From positions 124,001 to 188,000 of the forward strand of contig NZ_JARJBB010000010.1 in the NCBI RefSeq assembly GCF_029269835.1: a stretch of 64,000 nt of DNA, written 5' to 3'. This DNA is from Streptomyces tropicalis. Lineage in GTDB: Bacteria; Actinomycetota; Actinomycetes; Streptomycetales; Streptomycetaceae. The translations under genes were made by a program, and so were the position numbers. A model generated the notes under the pieces. It was not told where the DNA came from, ran no database searches, and worked only from the letters and a program-made list of their open reading frames with translations. This document shows positions 33,029-42,048 of this stretch, one piece after another. The number at the start of each line of letters is the position of its first letter. Positions within the stretch are counted from its first letter, which is position 1.

Positions 33029-33886
33029 GTGACGACCCCGGAAGCGGAACAGGGTGACGTCGCCGGGTCGGACCGGGCGACGTCCCAGGACGGTGCGGCG
33101 CGGCCCGAGGAGCGGCTGGAGCGTGCCGTACGGGCCGCCGAGCAGGCGCTCATCGAGTACGAGATCGCGGTGGAGACCTTCCGGGTGGAGGTCGAGAACT
33201 TCGCCCGGCTGCACCACCAGAGACTCGGCCCCCTCTACACCCGCCTCGAGGAGCTGGAGGCGGAGATCGCCGAGGCCCGGGCGGCGGCCACCGGCGACCC
33301 CGAGGACCGGCGCCGGGCCGAGGAGGCGCGGGCCCGGGTGATGCCGATGCCGGGCGTGGAGGACCTGTTCCACGGCTGGATGGACGGGGACGGCCTGTTC
33401 CCCGAGGCCGCCGCGATGCTCACGGACCAGCCGGTGCGGCCCCCGCAGCGGGTGCGGCCCAGCGAGGAGGCCCGCCGGCTCTACCGCGAGCTGGCCCGCA
33501 AGGCGCATCCCGACCTGGCGCAGCAGGAGGCGGAGCGCAAGCGGCGCGAGGAGTTCATCACCCGCGTCAACGCCGCCTATGCGCGCGGGGACGAGAAGGA
33601 GCTGCGGGAGCTGGCCGAGGAGTGGGCGGCGGGCCCGAAGCCGGAGGAGCCCGGTCCGAGCCGCGCCGAGGAGCTCTACGCCCGCCTCGAGTGGCTCTCC
33701 CAGCGCAAGGAACTGCTCACGACGGTCGCCAGGGAGCTGGAGGAGAGCGCCATCGCCTCGATGCTCCGCCTGGCCCCCGACGACCCCGACCGCCTGCTCG
33801 CCGAGATCGCCGAGCAGCTCCGCGGCGACGTGCAGGCCCGGGAGACGGAACTGGCGGACCTGCTCGGCAGCTCCGGCCCCTCCTGA
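33029..33886 (+). CDS. J-domain (DnaJ-like) coiled-coil protein
   Basis: A 285-residue cytoplasmic protein. An N-terminal coiled coil (about 27-110) is rich in Glu, Ala and Arg. A J-like domain follows (about 145-205), with ARRLYRELARKAHPDLA containing the HPD tripeptide needed to stimulate Hsp70, then FITRVNAAYARGDEKEL. A second helical region with SQRKELLTTVARELEES (about 230-246) and IAEQLRGDVQARETEL completes it. There are no Gly/Phe or zinc-finger regions, so it is a class III J-protein with an unknown client. It is monocistronic as far as can be seen. Confidence 0.85.
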   Translation: MTTPEAEQGDVAGSDRATSQDGAARPEERLERAVRAAEQALIEYEIAVETFRVEVENFARLHHQRLGPLYTRLEELEAEIAEARAAATGDPEDRRRAEEARARVMPMPGVEDLFHGWMDGDGLFPEAAAMLTDQPVRPPQRVRPSEEARRLYRELARKAHPDLAQQEAERKRREEFITRVNAAYARGDEKELRELAEEWAAGPKPEEPGPSRAEELYARLEWLSQRKELLTTVARELEESAIASMLRLAPDDPDRLLAEIAEQLRGDVQARETELADLLGSSGPS

Positions 33887-33902
33887 GAGACCCCGCGGGC
33901 CT

Positions 33903-33953
33903 CGGAGGCCCTGGGGCACCGGAGGTCCTGGGTCACCGGAGGTCCTGGGGGCG
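33903..33953 (+). repeat. Three tandem 17-bp repeats
   Basis: Units at 33903-33919, 33920-33936 and 33937-33953 share CGGAGGYCCTGGG. They lie in the non-coding gap after the J-domain gene. A regulatory role is not apparent. Confidence 0.7.
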
Positions 33954-34094
33954 AGGCGCCTGAGGCGCGCTGTGGCGCCGGGTGCCTCCGGTGGCGCCGC
34001 GCTGCCACCGGGGCGGCCCGCGTCGCGGCCGCCCGGGGGTCCCGAGCCTGCTGGGGGGCGCCCTCCGCCGCGGCCGGACCGTTTCCCCTTCCGG

Positions 34095-34100
34095 TAGCGT
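34095..34100 (+). promoter_or_regulatory. -10 element (TAGCGT) for a leaderless rhodanese transcript
   Basis: TANNNT-type -10 ending seven bases before ATG 34108, with no ribosome binding site in between. This spacing is typical of leaderless actinobacterial transcripts. Confidence 0.45.
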
Positions 34101-34107
34101 CGGGGTC

Positions 34108-34455
34108 ATGCATCTTGGAGCTGGTGTGCCCACGGTCGAGGTCACGGACCTCAAGGACGGCGACTTCCTGCTGGACGTCCGCGAGGACGACGAGTGGCAG
34201 GCGGGCCACGCCGAAGGGGCCCTGCACATCCCGATCAGCGACTTCGTCGCCCGCTACGGCGAGCTGACCGAGGCGGCCCCGCAGGACGGGCGCGTCCACG
34301 TCATCTGCCGCTCGGGCGGCCGCTCGGCGCAGGTCACCATGTACCTGGTCCAGCAGGGTCTGGACGCGGTCAACGTCGGCGGCGGCATGCAGGTCTGGGC
34401 GGCCGCCGGCCGGCCCGTCGTGACGGACGACGGCCGGCCCGGCCAGGTCGTCTGA
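34108..34455 (+). CDS. Rhodanese-like domain protein
   Basis: A 115-residue single-domain rhodanese that would transfer or carry sulfane sulfur. The domain shows LLDVREDDEWQAGHAEGALHIP near the N-terminus and the active-site loop CRSGGRSAQVT with the catalytic Cys at about 71, then the GGMQVWAAAGRPV ending. There is no signal peptide. The ATG at 34108 is probably leaderless; GTG 34123 is an alternative. The gene is convergent with paaE, 94 bases away. The substrate is unknown. Confidence 0.9.
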   Translation: MHLGAGVPTVEVTDLKDGDFLLDVREDDEWQAGHAEGALHIPISDFVARYGELTEAAPQDGRVHVICRSGGRSAQVTMYLVQQGLDAVNVGGGMQVWAAAGRPVVTDDGRPGQVV

Positions 34456-34549
34456 CCCACCCCTGCCACGGCCGGCTCCCGCGCCGGCGCGGAGGTGGGT
34501 TCCGGCGCCGACGCCACTGCGGAGCCCGGGGGAGCCGGGGCGGTCCGGG

Positions 34550-35614
34550 TCAGCGGTCGAAGTCCAGCTCGACCTTCTCCGTGGCGGGGTGGGACTGGCA
34601 GGCGAGGACGTATCCCGCCTCCGTCTCCTCCGGCTCCAGGGCGAAATTGCGCTCCATCCGGACCTCGCCGTCCACCAGGAACGCCCGGCAGGTGCCGCAC
34701 ACGCCGCCCTTGCAGGCGTAGGGCGCGTCGGGCCGGTTGCGCAGGACCGTCTCCAGCAGGGTCTCGCCGTCCTGGACCGGCCAGGTCCCGCCGCGGCCGT
34801 CGAGCCGGACGGTCACCGAGCTGTGGGCGGGGGCAGCGGTCACCGGTCCGGCGGCCGTGCCCGCGTCCACGTGGAAGATCTCCTCGTGGATCCGGGTCCG
34901 GGCCACGCCCAGGCCCCGCAGCGCCCGCTCGGCGCCCTGCACCAGGCCGAACGGCCCGCACAGGAACCACCCGTCCACCTCCGGCACCGCCAGCAGCGCC
35001 GGGAGCAGCCCCGTCAGGCGCTCCTCGTCGAGGCGGCCGGAGGGCAGGCCCGCCTGCTGCTCCTCCCGGGAGAGCACCGTCACCAGCTGGAAGCGGTCCG
35101 GGAAGCGGTCCTTCAGGTCGGCGACCTCCTCCAGGAACATCGTCGACGCCGCGGTGCGGTCGCTGCGGATCAGGCAGAAGCGGGCGCCGGGCTCGCGGGC
35201 CAGCAGGGTCGAGACGATGGACAGCACCGGCGTGATGCCGCTGCCGCCGACGACCGCCGCGTACCGGCCGGGCGCGGGCTCCAGCGTGAAGCGGCCCGCC
35301 GGGGTCATCACCTCCACCTCGTCCCCGACGCCCATCTCCTTGAGCGCGTACGTGGAGAACGCACCGCCCTCCACCAGCCGCACGCCGACCCGCAGGCTGC
35401 GCGGTCCCTCACCACCGGGATCCGGCGCCGGCGAGCAGATCGAGTACGTCCGCCGCACCTCCGCCCCGTCGGCCGTCCGCCGCAGTGCGAGGTGCTGACC
35501 CGGGGCGTGCCGGAACTCCTCGCGCAGCTCCGGAGGCACCGCGAAGGTGAGGGCCACGGAGTCGTCGGTGAGCCGGTCGGCCGCGATCACCTGCAGCGCG
35601 TGGAAGCGGGCCAT
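34550..35614 (-). CDS. paaE: Phenylacetyl-CoA epoxidase reductase subunit PaaE
   Basis: A 354-residue flavo-iron-sulfur protein that passes electrons from NADPH to the PaaABC epoxidase. An FAD-binding ferredoxin reductase module has RRTYSICS and GGAFSTYAL. The NAD(P) module has GSGITPVLSI and FLCGPFG. A C-terminal plant-type 2Fe-2S domain has Cys301, Cys306, Cys309 and Cys339. ATG 35614 overlaps the paaD stop by one base. It is the last gene of paaABCDE. Confidence 0.96.
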   Translation of the reverse strand: MARFHALQVIAADRLTDDSVALTFAVPPELREEFRHAPGQHLALRRTADGAEVRRTYSICSPAPDPGGEGPRSLRVGVRLVEGGAFSTYALKEMGVGDEVEVMTPAGRFTLEPAPGRYAAVVGGSGITPVLSIVSTLLAREPGARFCLIRSDRTAASTMFLEEVADLKDRFPDRFQLVTVLSREEQQAGLPSGRLDEERLTGLLPALLAVPEVDGWFLCGPFGLVQGAERALRGLGVARTRIHEEIFHVDAGTAAGPVTAAPAHSSVTVRLDGRGGTWPVQDGETLLETVLRNRPDAPYACKGGVCGTCRAFLVDGEVRMERNFALEPEETEAGYVLACQSHPATEKVELDFDR

Positions 35615-36162
35615 CACACCTCCTTGAAGTGGTCGAAGGGTTCGCGGCAGGACAGGCAGCGCCGCAGCGCCTTGCACGCCGTGGAGGAGAAGCGGCTGAG
35701 CAGTTCGGTGTCGGCCGAGCCGCAGTGCGGGCAGGTGAGGGGCGCCGCCGGATCCGCGGGGGACGGGAGACCGGTCGCGGTGCGGGTCGGGCCGAGGGCG
35801 ACGGCCACCGGGCCCTCCTGCGCGAGGACCCGCGGCGGCGCTATGCCGAACTCCCGCAGTTTGCGGCGGCCTTCGCCGGTGATGTCGTTAGTGGACCAGG
35901 CGGGGGACAGCACCGTGCGGACGGTGACCTCGCGCATGCCGTGCTCGCGCAGCAGCCGCTCGATGTCCGCCGACATCGCCTCGACCGCCGGACAGCCGGT
36001 GTAGGTCGGGGTCAGCTCGACCTCGACGGTGTCCGCGCCGTGCAGGTGCACCGCGCGGACCACGCCCAGCTCGGCGAGGGTGAGGACGGGCAGTTCGGGG
36101 TCGGGCACCGAGCCCGCGAGGCGCAGCAGCTCCGCCTCCAGCGGGGTCGTGGTGGTCACCAT
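35614..36162 (-). CDS. paaD: PaaD, Fe-S assembly factor for phenylacetyl-CoA epoxidase
   Basis: A 182-residue protein with a SufT/MIP18-like DUF59 domain (about 8-95, containing VPDPELPVLTLAELGVV and the TYTGCPA motif with a conserved Cys) and a C-terminal zinc ribbon (CPHC about 30 residues from the end, then CLSC). PaaD is needed to mature the iron centres of the epoxidase system. ATG 36162 lies within the last codons of paaC, so the genes overlap by seven bases. The architecture matches PaaD and not a general SufT. Confidence 0.94.
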   Translation of the reverse strand: MVTTTTPLEAELLRLAGSVPDPELPVLTLAELGVVRAVHLHGADTVEVELTPTYTGCPAVEAMSADIERLLREHGMREVTVRTVLSPAWSTNDITGEGRRKLREFGIAPPRVLAQEGPVAVALGPTRTATGLPSPADPAAPLTCPHCGSADTELLSRFSSTACKALRRCLSCREPFDHFKEV

Positions 36163-36875
36163 GACGCCCCCGGGTGGCTGCGGTGCAGGTGCTGCATCTC
36201 GGCGAGCATCCGGCCGAACGGCTCGGTGTGCAGGCCCTGCCGGCCGGCGCCCGCCGTCCACGCACCGCTCTGCGGGCCCTCGGGCACAGTGAGGGTGGCC
36301 CGGCGCAGCACGCCGCTCACGGACTCCAGCCAGGCGGAGCGCAGTTGCTCCCCGTCCACGGCGAGGCCCTCCACGGGCAGGAACATCTCACCGGTGAACC
36401 GCCACAGCGCGTCGCAGGCCCGCTGCATCCGCTCGTGGCTGAGGCCGGTGCCGTCGCCGAGGCGCAGCGTCCACTGCTCGGCGTGGTCGCGGTGGTAGGC
36501 GACCTCCTTCACGGCCTTCGCCGCGAGCGGGGCGAACTCGCCGTCCGTCACGGCGAGACGGGCGTAGAGGAGGTGCTGGTAGGTGGAGAAGTACAGCTGG
36601 CGGGCGATGGTGTGGGCGAAGTCGCCGTTCGGCTGTTCCACGAGCTGGAGGTTGGTGAAGGCGCGCTCCTCGCGGAGGTAGGCCAGCTCGTCCTCGTCGC
36701 CGGCCGTCGACAGCAGGACGCGGGCCTGGCCCAGCAGGTCCAGCGCGATGTTGGCGAGGGCGACCTCCTCCTCCAGGACCGGCGCGTGGCCGGCCCACTC
36801 CCCCAGGCGGTGCGAGAGCACCAGCGCGTCGTCGCCCAGGGCGAGGGCGGCCGTCGCCGTGACGGTGGTGGTCAC
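36156..36875 (-). CDS. paaC: Phenylacetyl-CoA epoxidase structural subunit PaaC
   Basis: A 239-residue ferritin-like helical protein that pairs with PaaA and stabilises it. Landmarks are ALVLSHRLGEWAGHAPVLEEEVALANIALDLLGQ near the N-terminus (given in two parts: ALVLSHRLGEWAGHAP and EEEVALANIALDLLGQ) and VAYHRDHAEQWTLRLGDGT. The diiron ligands of PaaA are incomplete, as expected. GTG 36875 overlaps the paaB stop by four bases. Confidence 0.95.
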   Translation of the reverse strand: MTTTVTATAALALGDDALVLSHRLGEWAGHAPVLEEEVALANIALDLLGQARVLLSTAGDEDELAYLREERAFTNLQLVEQPNGDFAHTIARQLYFSTYQHLLYARLAVTDGEFAPLAAKAVKEVAYHRDHAEQWTLRLGDGTGLSHERMQRACDALWRFTGEMFLPVEGLAVDGEQLRSAWLESVSGVLRRATLTVPEGPQSGAWTAGAGRQGLHTEPFGRMLAEMQHLHRSHPGASW

Positions 36876-37155
36876 AGGTGCTTCACCCCTTCCGGGATCT
36901 CGTAGAAGGTCGGGTGGCGGTAGGGCTTGTCGGCGGCCGGTTCGAAGAAGGGGTCCTTCTCGTCCGGCGACGACGCGGTGATCGCGGCGGAGGGCACGAC
37001 CCAGATCGAGACGCCCTCGCCGCGCCGGGTGTACAGGTCCCGTGCATTGCGCAGGGCCAGCTCGGCGTCCGGTGCGTGCAGGCTGCCGGCGTGGGTGTGG
37101 GACAGGCCGCGCCGCGAGCGCACGAAGACCTCCCACAGGGGCCAGTCGGGGTTCG

Positions 37156-37159
<4 letters not shown>
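36872..37159 (-). CDS. paaB: Phenylacetyl-CoA epoxidase subunit PaaB
   Basis: A 95-residue subunit with the family pattern PLWEVFVRSRRGLSHTHAGSLHAPDAELAL (seen as PLWEVFVRSRRGLSH and GSLHAPDAELAL) and RNARDLYTRRGEGVSIWVVPS. It bridges PaaAC dimers. It overlaps paaA and paaC by four bases each, so the three are translationally coupled. Confidence 0.96.
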
Positions 37160-38160
<1,001 letters not shown>

Positions 38161-38197
38161 GCGGTCCCCCTCGACCTCGGCTCTTCCCTGTCGTCCC

Positions 38198-38213
38198 GAC
38201 CGATCGTTCGGTC
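38198..38213. promoter_or_regulatory. TetR-type operator upstream of paaA
   Basis: GACCGATCGTTCGGTC, symmetric at 14 of 16 positions. Its reverse complement equals the site at 43830-43845 at 15 of 16 bases. The core ACCGNNCGNNCGGT equals, as I recall, the core of the PaaR operator of Corynebacterium. Confidence 0.7.
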
Positions 38214-38258
38214 CGGCGGATTCCATGGTGGGGCGCGGCGCCATAGGGTGTCAACCGC

Positions 38259-38267
38259 TGTGGACAA
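38259..38267 (-). promoter_or_regulatory. DnaA box TTGTCCACA (inverse)
   Basis: Consensus match on the minus strand; a second copy lies 23 bases further on. Confidence 0.5.
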
Positions 38268-38281
38268 CCACGCCCACCCGC

Positions 38282-38290
38282 TGTGGACAA
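38282..38290 (-). promoter_or_regulatory. DnaA box TTGTCCACA (inverse)
   Basis: Consensus match on the minus strand, in the same orientation as 38259-38267. Confidence 0.5.
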
Positions 38291-38673
38291 ACCTCGTGAG
38301 GTGGCGTGCGCGGCGTGCGGACCACGGCCCAGGCCGTGCGGCGCCCGCCCTTGGCGCGCTCCGCGCCGCCTCGCGGCCCGCGCCGTCCGTGCCTGCCGGC
38401 TCCCCCGGCCGTGGCACCCGGGTGACGGCCGGTCGGGTGCGGGTGGGGCAGGCGGTGGCGCCGCGTGCCGGTGACGGACGGCGGGCAGGAGGCGGCGGGC
38501 GTCGGCGGTGGCCGTGTGCCGGGCCACGGCAGGCCGGGGGTGTGCCCGGTGGGCGGGCATGAGTACCGTTCCGGTGCGGCACCGGCGGGCGATGCGCGCG
38601 GCGGCCGGGCCCGGGAGGCCGGAGAAAGCCGGAGAACGCCGAAGAAGCGGACGGGGATCGGGGACGGGGCGGG

Positions 38674-39900
38674 ATGGACGCGAACGACGAGGACTCGAGC
38701 GCCCCGGACGGGCGGCGCGGTCCGGGCGCACCGCACACGGCGGCGCCCGAGCCCGGCGCAGGACCGGAGGGCACCGCGCCCCGCGGCAACGCCCCGCTCC
38801 CCTCGCCGTCGGAGCCGGACGCCGCCCACGGCGACGAGGCCGCTCCCGCGCGCGTCCCGGCGCCGCGGCCCGCCGCGCACGGTGCCCGGCCTCCCGCCGA
38901 GGAGGGCTCCCCGCCTCCGGCCGGGGACGGCACCGCGTCTTTCCCCGGGGACGGCGCCCCTCCTGCCGCGGACGGCGCCCCTCCTGCCGCGGACGGCACC
39001 GCATCTTCCCCAGGAAACGGCTCCCCTCCTGCCGCGGACGGCGCCCCTCCTGCCGCGGACGGCACCGCATCTTCCCCAGGAAACGGCTCCCCTCCTGCCG
39101 GGGCCGGCGCCCCTCTCCCCGCCGGGGACGGCGTCCTGCCTCCTGTCGGGGACGGCACCCCGGCCCGCGAACCCGGCGGCCCCGGCCCCGGTCCTTTCGC
39201 GCCCCCCGCCCGCACTCCCGTCGAGCCCGCCGCCGGGGACCCCACCGAAACCCGTGCCGGGATCGCTGCGCTTCCGGTGCGGTACCAGGTCGTCGCGGCG
39301 CTCGCGCTGGCGGCCGTCGCGGTGACCGCGTGTGTGCACATCGGGATGGTGTTCCTGCACGTCGCGCCGGCCAACACCGTGACGAAGCAGCACGGCAAGG
39401 CCGTCGACGACTGGATCTACCCGGAGTTCGAGCAGAACTGGAAGCTGTTCGCGCCGAACCCCCTCCAGCAGAACATCGCCGTGCTGGCGCGCGCTGACGT
39501 CGGCACGCCCGACGGCGACGTGCGCACCACCGGCTGGTACGACCTGTCCGCGCAGGACGGCCGTGCCATCGACGGCAACCTGCTGCCCAGCCACACCCAG
39601 CAGAACGAGCTGCGCCGGGCACTCGACTACTACGGCGCCTCGCACGACGGCGGCAACCGCCCGGCCGGCCTGCGCGGCGCACTGGCCGAGCAGTACCTGC
39701 GCCGCATCGTCGTGCTGCGCCTCGGCCGGATGCACCCCGCCGGTGCGGCGGGCGTGATCCAGCGCGTGCAGGTCCGCATCCGCACCGCCGACGTGCCGCC
39801 GCCGGGGTGGAGCGGGGAGAAGGCGCCGGACAGGCCCGCGTACCGGCTTCTGCCCTGGTGGGTCGTGCCCGCCGACGAGGCCGGGGGAGGCGTCCGGTGA
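38674..39900 (+). CDS. DUF5819 family membrane protein with repetitive Pro/Ala/Gly N-terminus
   Basis: A 408-residue protein. Residues 1-205 are disordered, made of Pro, Ala, Gly and Asp with near-exact repeats of PPAADGTASSPGNGS. One membrane helix follows (about 212-232). The conserved extracytoplasmic DUF5819 domain then shows WIYPEFEQNWKLFAPNPLQQNI, WYDLSAQDGRAIDGNLLPSH and a final RPAYRLLPWWVVP. The stop overlaps the start of the HTTM gene by four bases, so both are made together, and the DUF5819 domain may be the exported partner or substrate of the HTTM protein. That link is inference from coupling. Confidence 0.82.
   Translation: MDANDEDSSAPDGRRGPGAPHTAAPEPGAGPEGTAPRGNAPLPSPSEPDAAHGDEAAPARVPAPRPAAHGARPPAEEGSPPPAGDGTASFPGDGAPPAADGAPPAADGTASSPGNGSPPAADGAPPAADGTASSPGNGSPPAGAGAPLPAGDGVLPPVGDGTPAREPGGPGPGPFAPPARTPVEPAAGDPTETRAGIAALPVRYQVVAALALAAVAVTACVHIGMVFLHVAPANTVTKQHGKAVDDWIYPEFEQNWKLFAPNPLQQNIAVLARADVGTPDGDVRTTGWYDLSAQDGRAIDGNLLPSHTQQNELRRALDYYGASHDGGNRPAGLRGALAEQYLRRIVVLRLGRMHPAGAAGVIQRVQVRIRTADVPPPGWSGEKAPDRPAYRLLPWWVVPADEAGGGVR
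38929..39105 (+). repeat. 66-bp tandem repeat in the DUF5819 gene
   Basis: A compound unit of 21+24+21 bases is present at 38974-39039 and again from 39040, truncated near 39101, with a partial degenerate copy before it. The 21-base subunit CCCCTCCTGCCGCGGACGG-type sequence occurs several times. All units are in frame. Confidence 0.8.
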
Positions 39901-41108
39901 ACGGTTTCGCACAGAGCGCCTCGCGCGGGATCGCCCGGGTCACCGGCGAGGCCCTCGGACCCCGTCAGACGGCCGTCGTCCGGATCGGCTTCGCGGCGAC
40001 CTGGCTGCTGTTCCTGATCCGCGAGTTCCCGCACCGGCAGGAGCTCTACGGACCCGACGGCCCCTGGAGCTGGGGTCTCGCGCAGCAGCTCACCGCCGAC
40101 AACGGGGCCTTCTCGGCGCTGCTGTGGTTCCGCGGGGAGTTCTGGTTCGAGACCTGCTACGCCCTGGCCGTCCTGTCGAGCCTGCTGCTCCTGCTGGGCT
40201 GGCGCACCCGCACCCTGTCCGTGCTCTTCATGGTCGGCGTGGTGTCCCTGCAGAACCGCAGCGTGTTCGTCGGGGACGGCGGCGACAACGTGCTGCACCT
40301 GATGTCGCTCTACCTGGTCTTCACCCGCTGCGGCAGGGTGTGGTCGCTGGACGCCCGGCGGGCGGCCCGGCAGGCCGCGGCACGCGCGCGCGGGGAGCGG
40401 ACGACGGACCGGACGGGCGTCGCCCTGTGGGTGGTGCTCGGCCTGGTGCCGGCCGGGGTGACCGCCGCCGGGCGGATGCAGGGCGAGTGGCTCGTCCCCG
40501 CGCTGCTGTGGGGCGTGTGGGGGGCGCAGGCCCTGTGGTGGGCGGTGGGGCGGCGCGACCGGACGGCCCAGGCGCGCAGGCTGCTCGACGTCGTCGCCGA
40601 CACCGTGCACAACGGCGCCCTGTTGGTGATCATGGCCGAGGCGTGTCTGATCTACGCGACGGCCGGCTGGTACAAGATCCAGGGCTCGCGCTGGCAGGAC
40701 GGGACCGCCGTCTACTACCCGCTCCACCTCGACTACTTCTCGCCCTGGCCGGCCCTCGCCGACGCGCTCTCGGCCAGCGGCACCATGGTCGTGCTCGTGA
40801 CCTACGGGACGGTCCTGGTGCAGGTCGCCTTCCCCTTCACCCTCTTCAACCGGCGGGTCAAGAACGTCCTGCTGGCGCTGATGATGGCCGAGCACGCGGT
40901 GATCGCGGTCGTGCTGGGGCTGCCCTTCTTCTCGCTGGCGATGATCGCGAGCGACGCGGTGTTCCTGCCGACCTCGTTCCTGGAACGGCTCGGCGGCTGG
41001 GCCGCACGCGCGCGAGGACGGCTGCTGCCGGGCGCCGGGCGGCCCGGGCGGAGGGCCCCGCGCTCCCCGGAGGAGAGCGAGCCCGCCCACGTAGGCTTCC
41101 CGGTATGA
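39897..41108 (+). CDS. HTTM domain (vitamin K-dependent carboxylase-like) membrane protein
   Basis: A 403-residue polytopic protein with about seven to eight membrane helices. It belongs to the HTTM family, named for horizontally transferred transmembrane domain and related to vitamin K-dependent gamma-carboxylase. Landmarks are RIGFAATWLLFLIREFPHRQELYG at the start (seen as RIGFAATWLLFLIRE and PHRQELYG), NRSVFVGDGGDNVLHLMSLYL and YATAGWYKIQGSRWQDGTAVYY. The GTG start overlaps the DUF5819 stop, and its stop overlaps the methyltransferase start. A reductase for vitamin K epoxide is not seen. Carboxylase activity is not proven for this bacterial branch. Confidence 0.85.
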   Translation: MNGFAQSASRGIARVTGEALGPRQTAVVRIGFAATWLLFLIREFPHRQELYGPDGPWSWGLAQQLTADNGAFSALLWFRGEFWFETCYALAVLSSLLLLLGWRTRTLSVLFMVGVVSLQNRSVFVGDGGDNVLHLMSLYLVFTRCGRVWSLDARRAARQAAARARGERTTDRTGVALWVVLGLVPAGVTAAGRMQGEWLVPALLWGVWGAQALWWAVGRRDRTAQARRLLDVVADTVHNGALLVIMAEACLIYATAGWYKIQGSRWQDGTAVYYPLHLDYFSPWPALADALSASGTMVVLVTYGTVLVQVAFPFTLFNRRVKNVLLALMMAEHAVIAVVLGLPFFSLAMIASDAVFLPTSFLERLGGWAARARGRLLPGAGRPGRRAPRSPEESEPAHVGFPV

Positions 41109-41869
41109 CCGACCCTCTGCGGCTGTGGCGCCGGATCGCCGGCTCGTCCGTCCTGCTGGACGGCTTCCACGCCCTCAAGCACGCGCTGCGCTTCGGCGCG
41201 GAGGTGCCGGTCGCGGTCACCGCCGACCGGCGTGCGGCGCTCGACCTGGCCGGTGAACTGGCCCCGGACGTGCGGGACCGGCTGGACGCACTGCTGGCCG
41301 AGGTGCCCCAGGAGACCTACGCGGCGCTGGTGCCGCGCCCGCACCCCACCGCCGTGGCCGCCCTCGCCGTCCGCCCCGACCGGGAGGACCAGCTGCGGAC
41401 GCTGGCCCGCACCCCTCGCAGTGCGCCGGTGGTGGTCCTGGCCCAGCCGCGCAACCTGGGCAACGCGGGGGCCGTCATCCGGCTCGCGGCCGGTTTCGGG
41501 GCGACCGGGGTGGTGACCACGGGAACCCTCGACCCCTGGCATCCCACGGTGGTGCGCGGCGGGGCGGGGCTGCACTTCGCGACCGCCGTCGAGCGGCTGG
41601 ACGCGGACGGGCTGCCGCCCGGGCCGCTCTTCGCCCTCGACCCGGAGGGCGAGGACATCCGCGGCCTGGAGCTGCCGGACGACGCGGTGCTCGCCTTCGG
41701 CTCCGAGCGCAGTGGACTGTCCGACGCGCTGCGGGCGCGCACCGACCATCTGGTGGCGCTGCCGATGCGCCCCCAGGTCTCCAGCTACAACCTCGCCACC
41801 AGTGTGGCGATGACGCTGTACCACTGGAGCGCGACGGGGGGCGCGCCGCACGCGCCGGTCCGGGACTGA
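41105..41869 (+). CDS. SpoU/TrmH-family RNA 2'-O-methyltransferase
   Basis: A 254-residue SPOUT methyltransferase. The C-terminal knotted domain has the three family motifs: NLGNAGAVIRLAAGFGA, VLAFGSERSGLS and LPMRPQVSSYNLATSVAMTLYHW. The N-terminal 95 residues form a substrate-binding domain of the SpoU_sub_bind type, weakly conserved. It would methylate a ribose in rRNA or tRNA with S-adenosylmethionine; the target cannot be told. Its ATG overlaps the HTTM stop, an unusual coupling of an RNA enzyme with a membrane pair. The hairpin downstream ends the unit. Confidence 0.9.
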   Translation: MTDPLRLWRRIAGSSVLLDGFHALKHALRFGAEVPVAVTADRRAALDLAGELAPDVRDRLDALLAEVPQETYAALVPRPHPTAVAALAVRPDREDQLRTLARTPRSAPVVVLAQPRNLGNAGAVIRLAAGFGATGVVTTGTLDPWHPTVVRGGAGLHFATAVERLDADGLPPGPLFALDPEGEDIRGLELPDDAVLAFGSERSGLSDALRARTDHLVALPMRPQVSSYNLATSVAMTLYHWSATGGAPHAPVRD

Positions 41870-41933
41870 CGTCCGGCGGCCCCGGCGACCGGCAGTCCGG
41901 TCGCGGCCCGCCTCCGGTCCCGCCGTCCCCGAT

Positions 41934-41972
41934 CCTGCGGGCCGGCGGCCCCCGAGACCGCCGGCCCGCAGG
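41934..41972. terminator. Hairpin between the methyltransferase and paaN genes
   Basis: A perfect 15-bp stem (41934-41948 with 41958-41972) with a nine-base loop, positioned between convergent genes. Confidence 0.75.
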
Positions 41973-42048
41973 AGCCCACGCCGTGCCGGGCCCGCAGGAC
42001 ACCGCCCGGGCGCCCCCGGACCGGCCGGACGACTCCCGGGCGCAGGCC

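Larger units (their letters stand above)
38161..38673. other. paaA upstream region
   Basis: 513 bases between the divergent paaA and DUF5819 genes. They contain a TetR-type operator at 38198-38213 and two inverse DnaA boxes at 38259-38267 and 38282-38290. The rest is GC-rich, with no supported gene. Confidence 0.55.

Noticed and set aside
30869..33919. A 1016-codon open frame on the minus strand
   Set aside because: It covers tRNA-Leu, the DUF2252 gene and the J-domain gene in antisense. Composition is shadow-like and it has no family motif.
34868..34885. Third parS candidate around CCACGTGGA in paaE
   Set aside because: Only the central CACGTG and a few flanking bases match; too many mismatches to the 14-mer.
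38929..39105. CRISPR-like array
   Set aside because: The repeats are adjacent, in frame and without unique spacers; they are coding tandem repeats. No CRISPR array was seen elsewhere.
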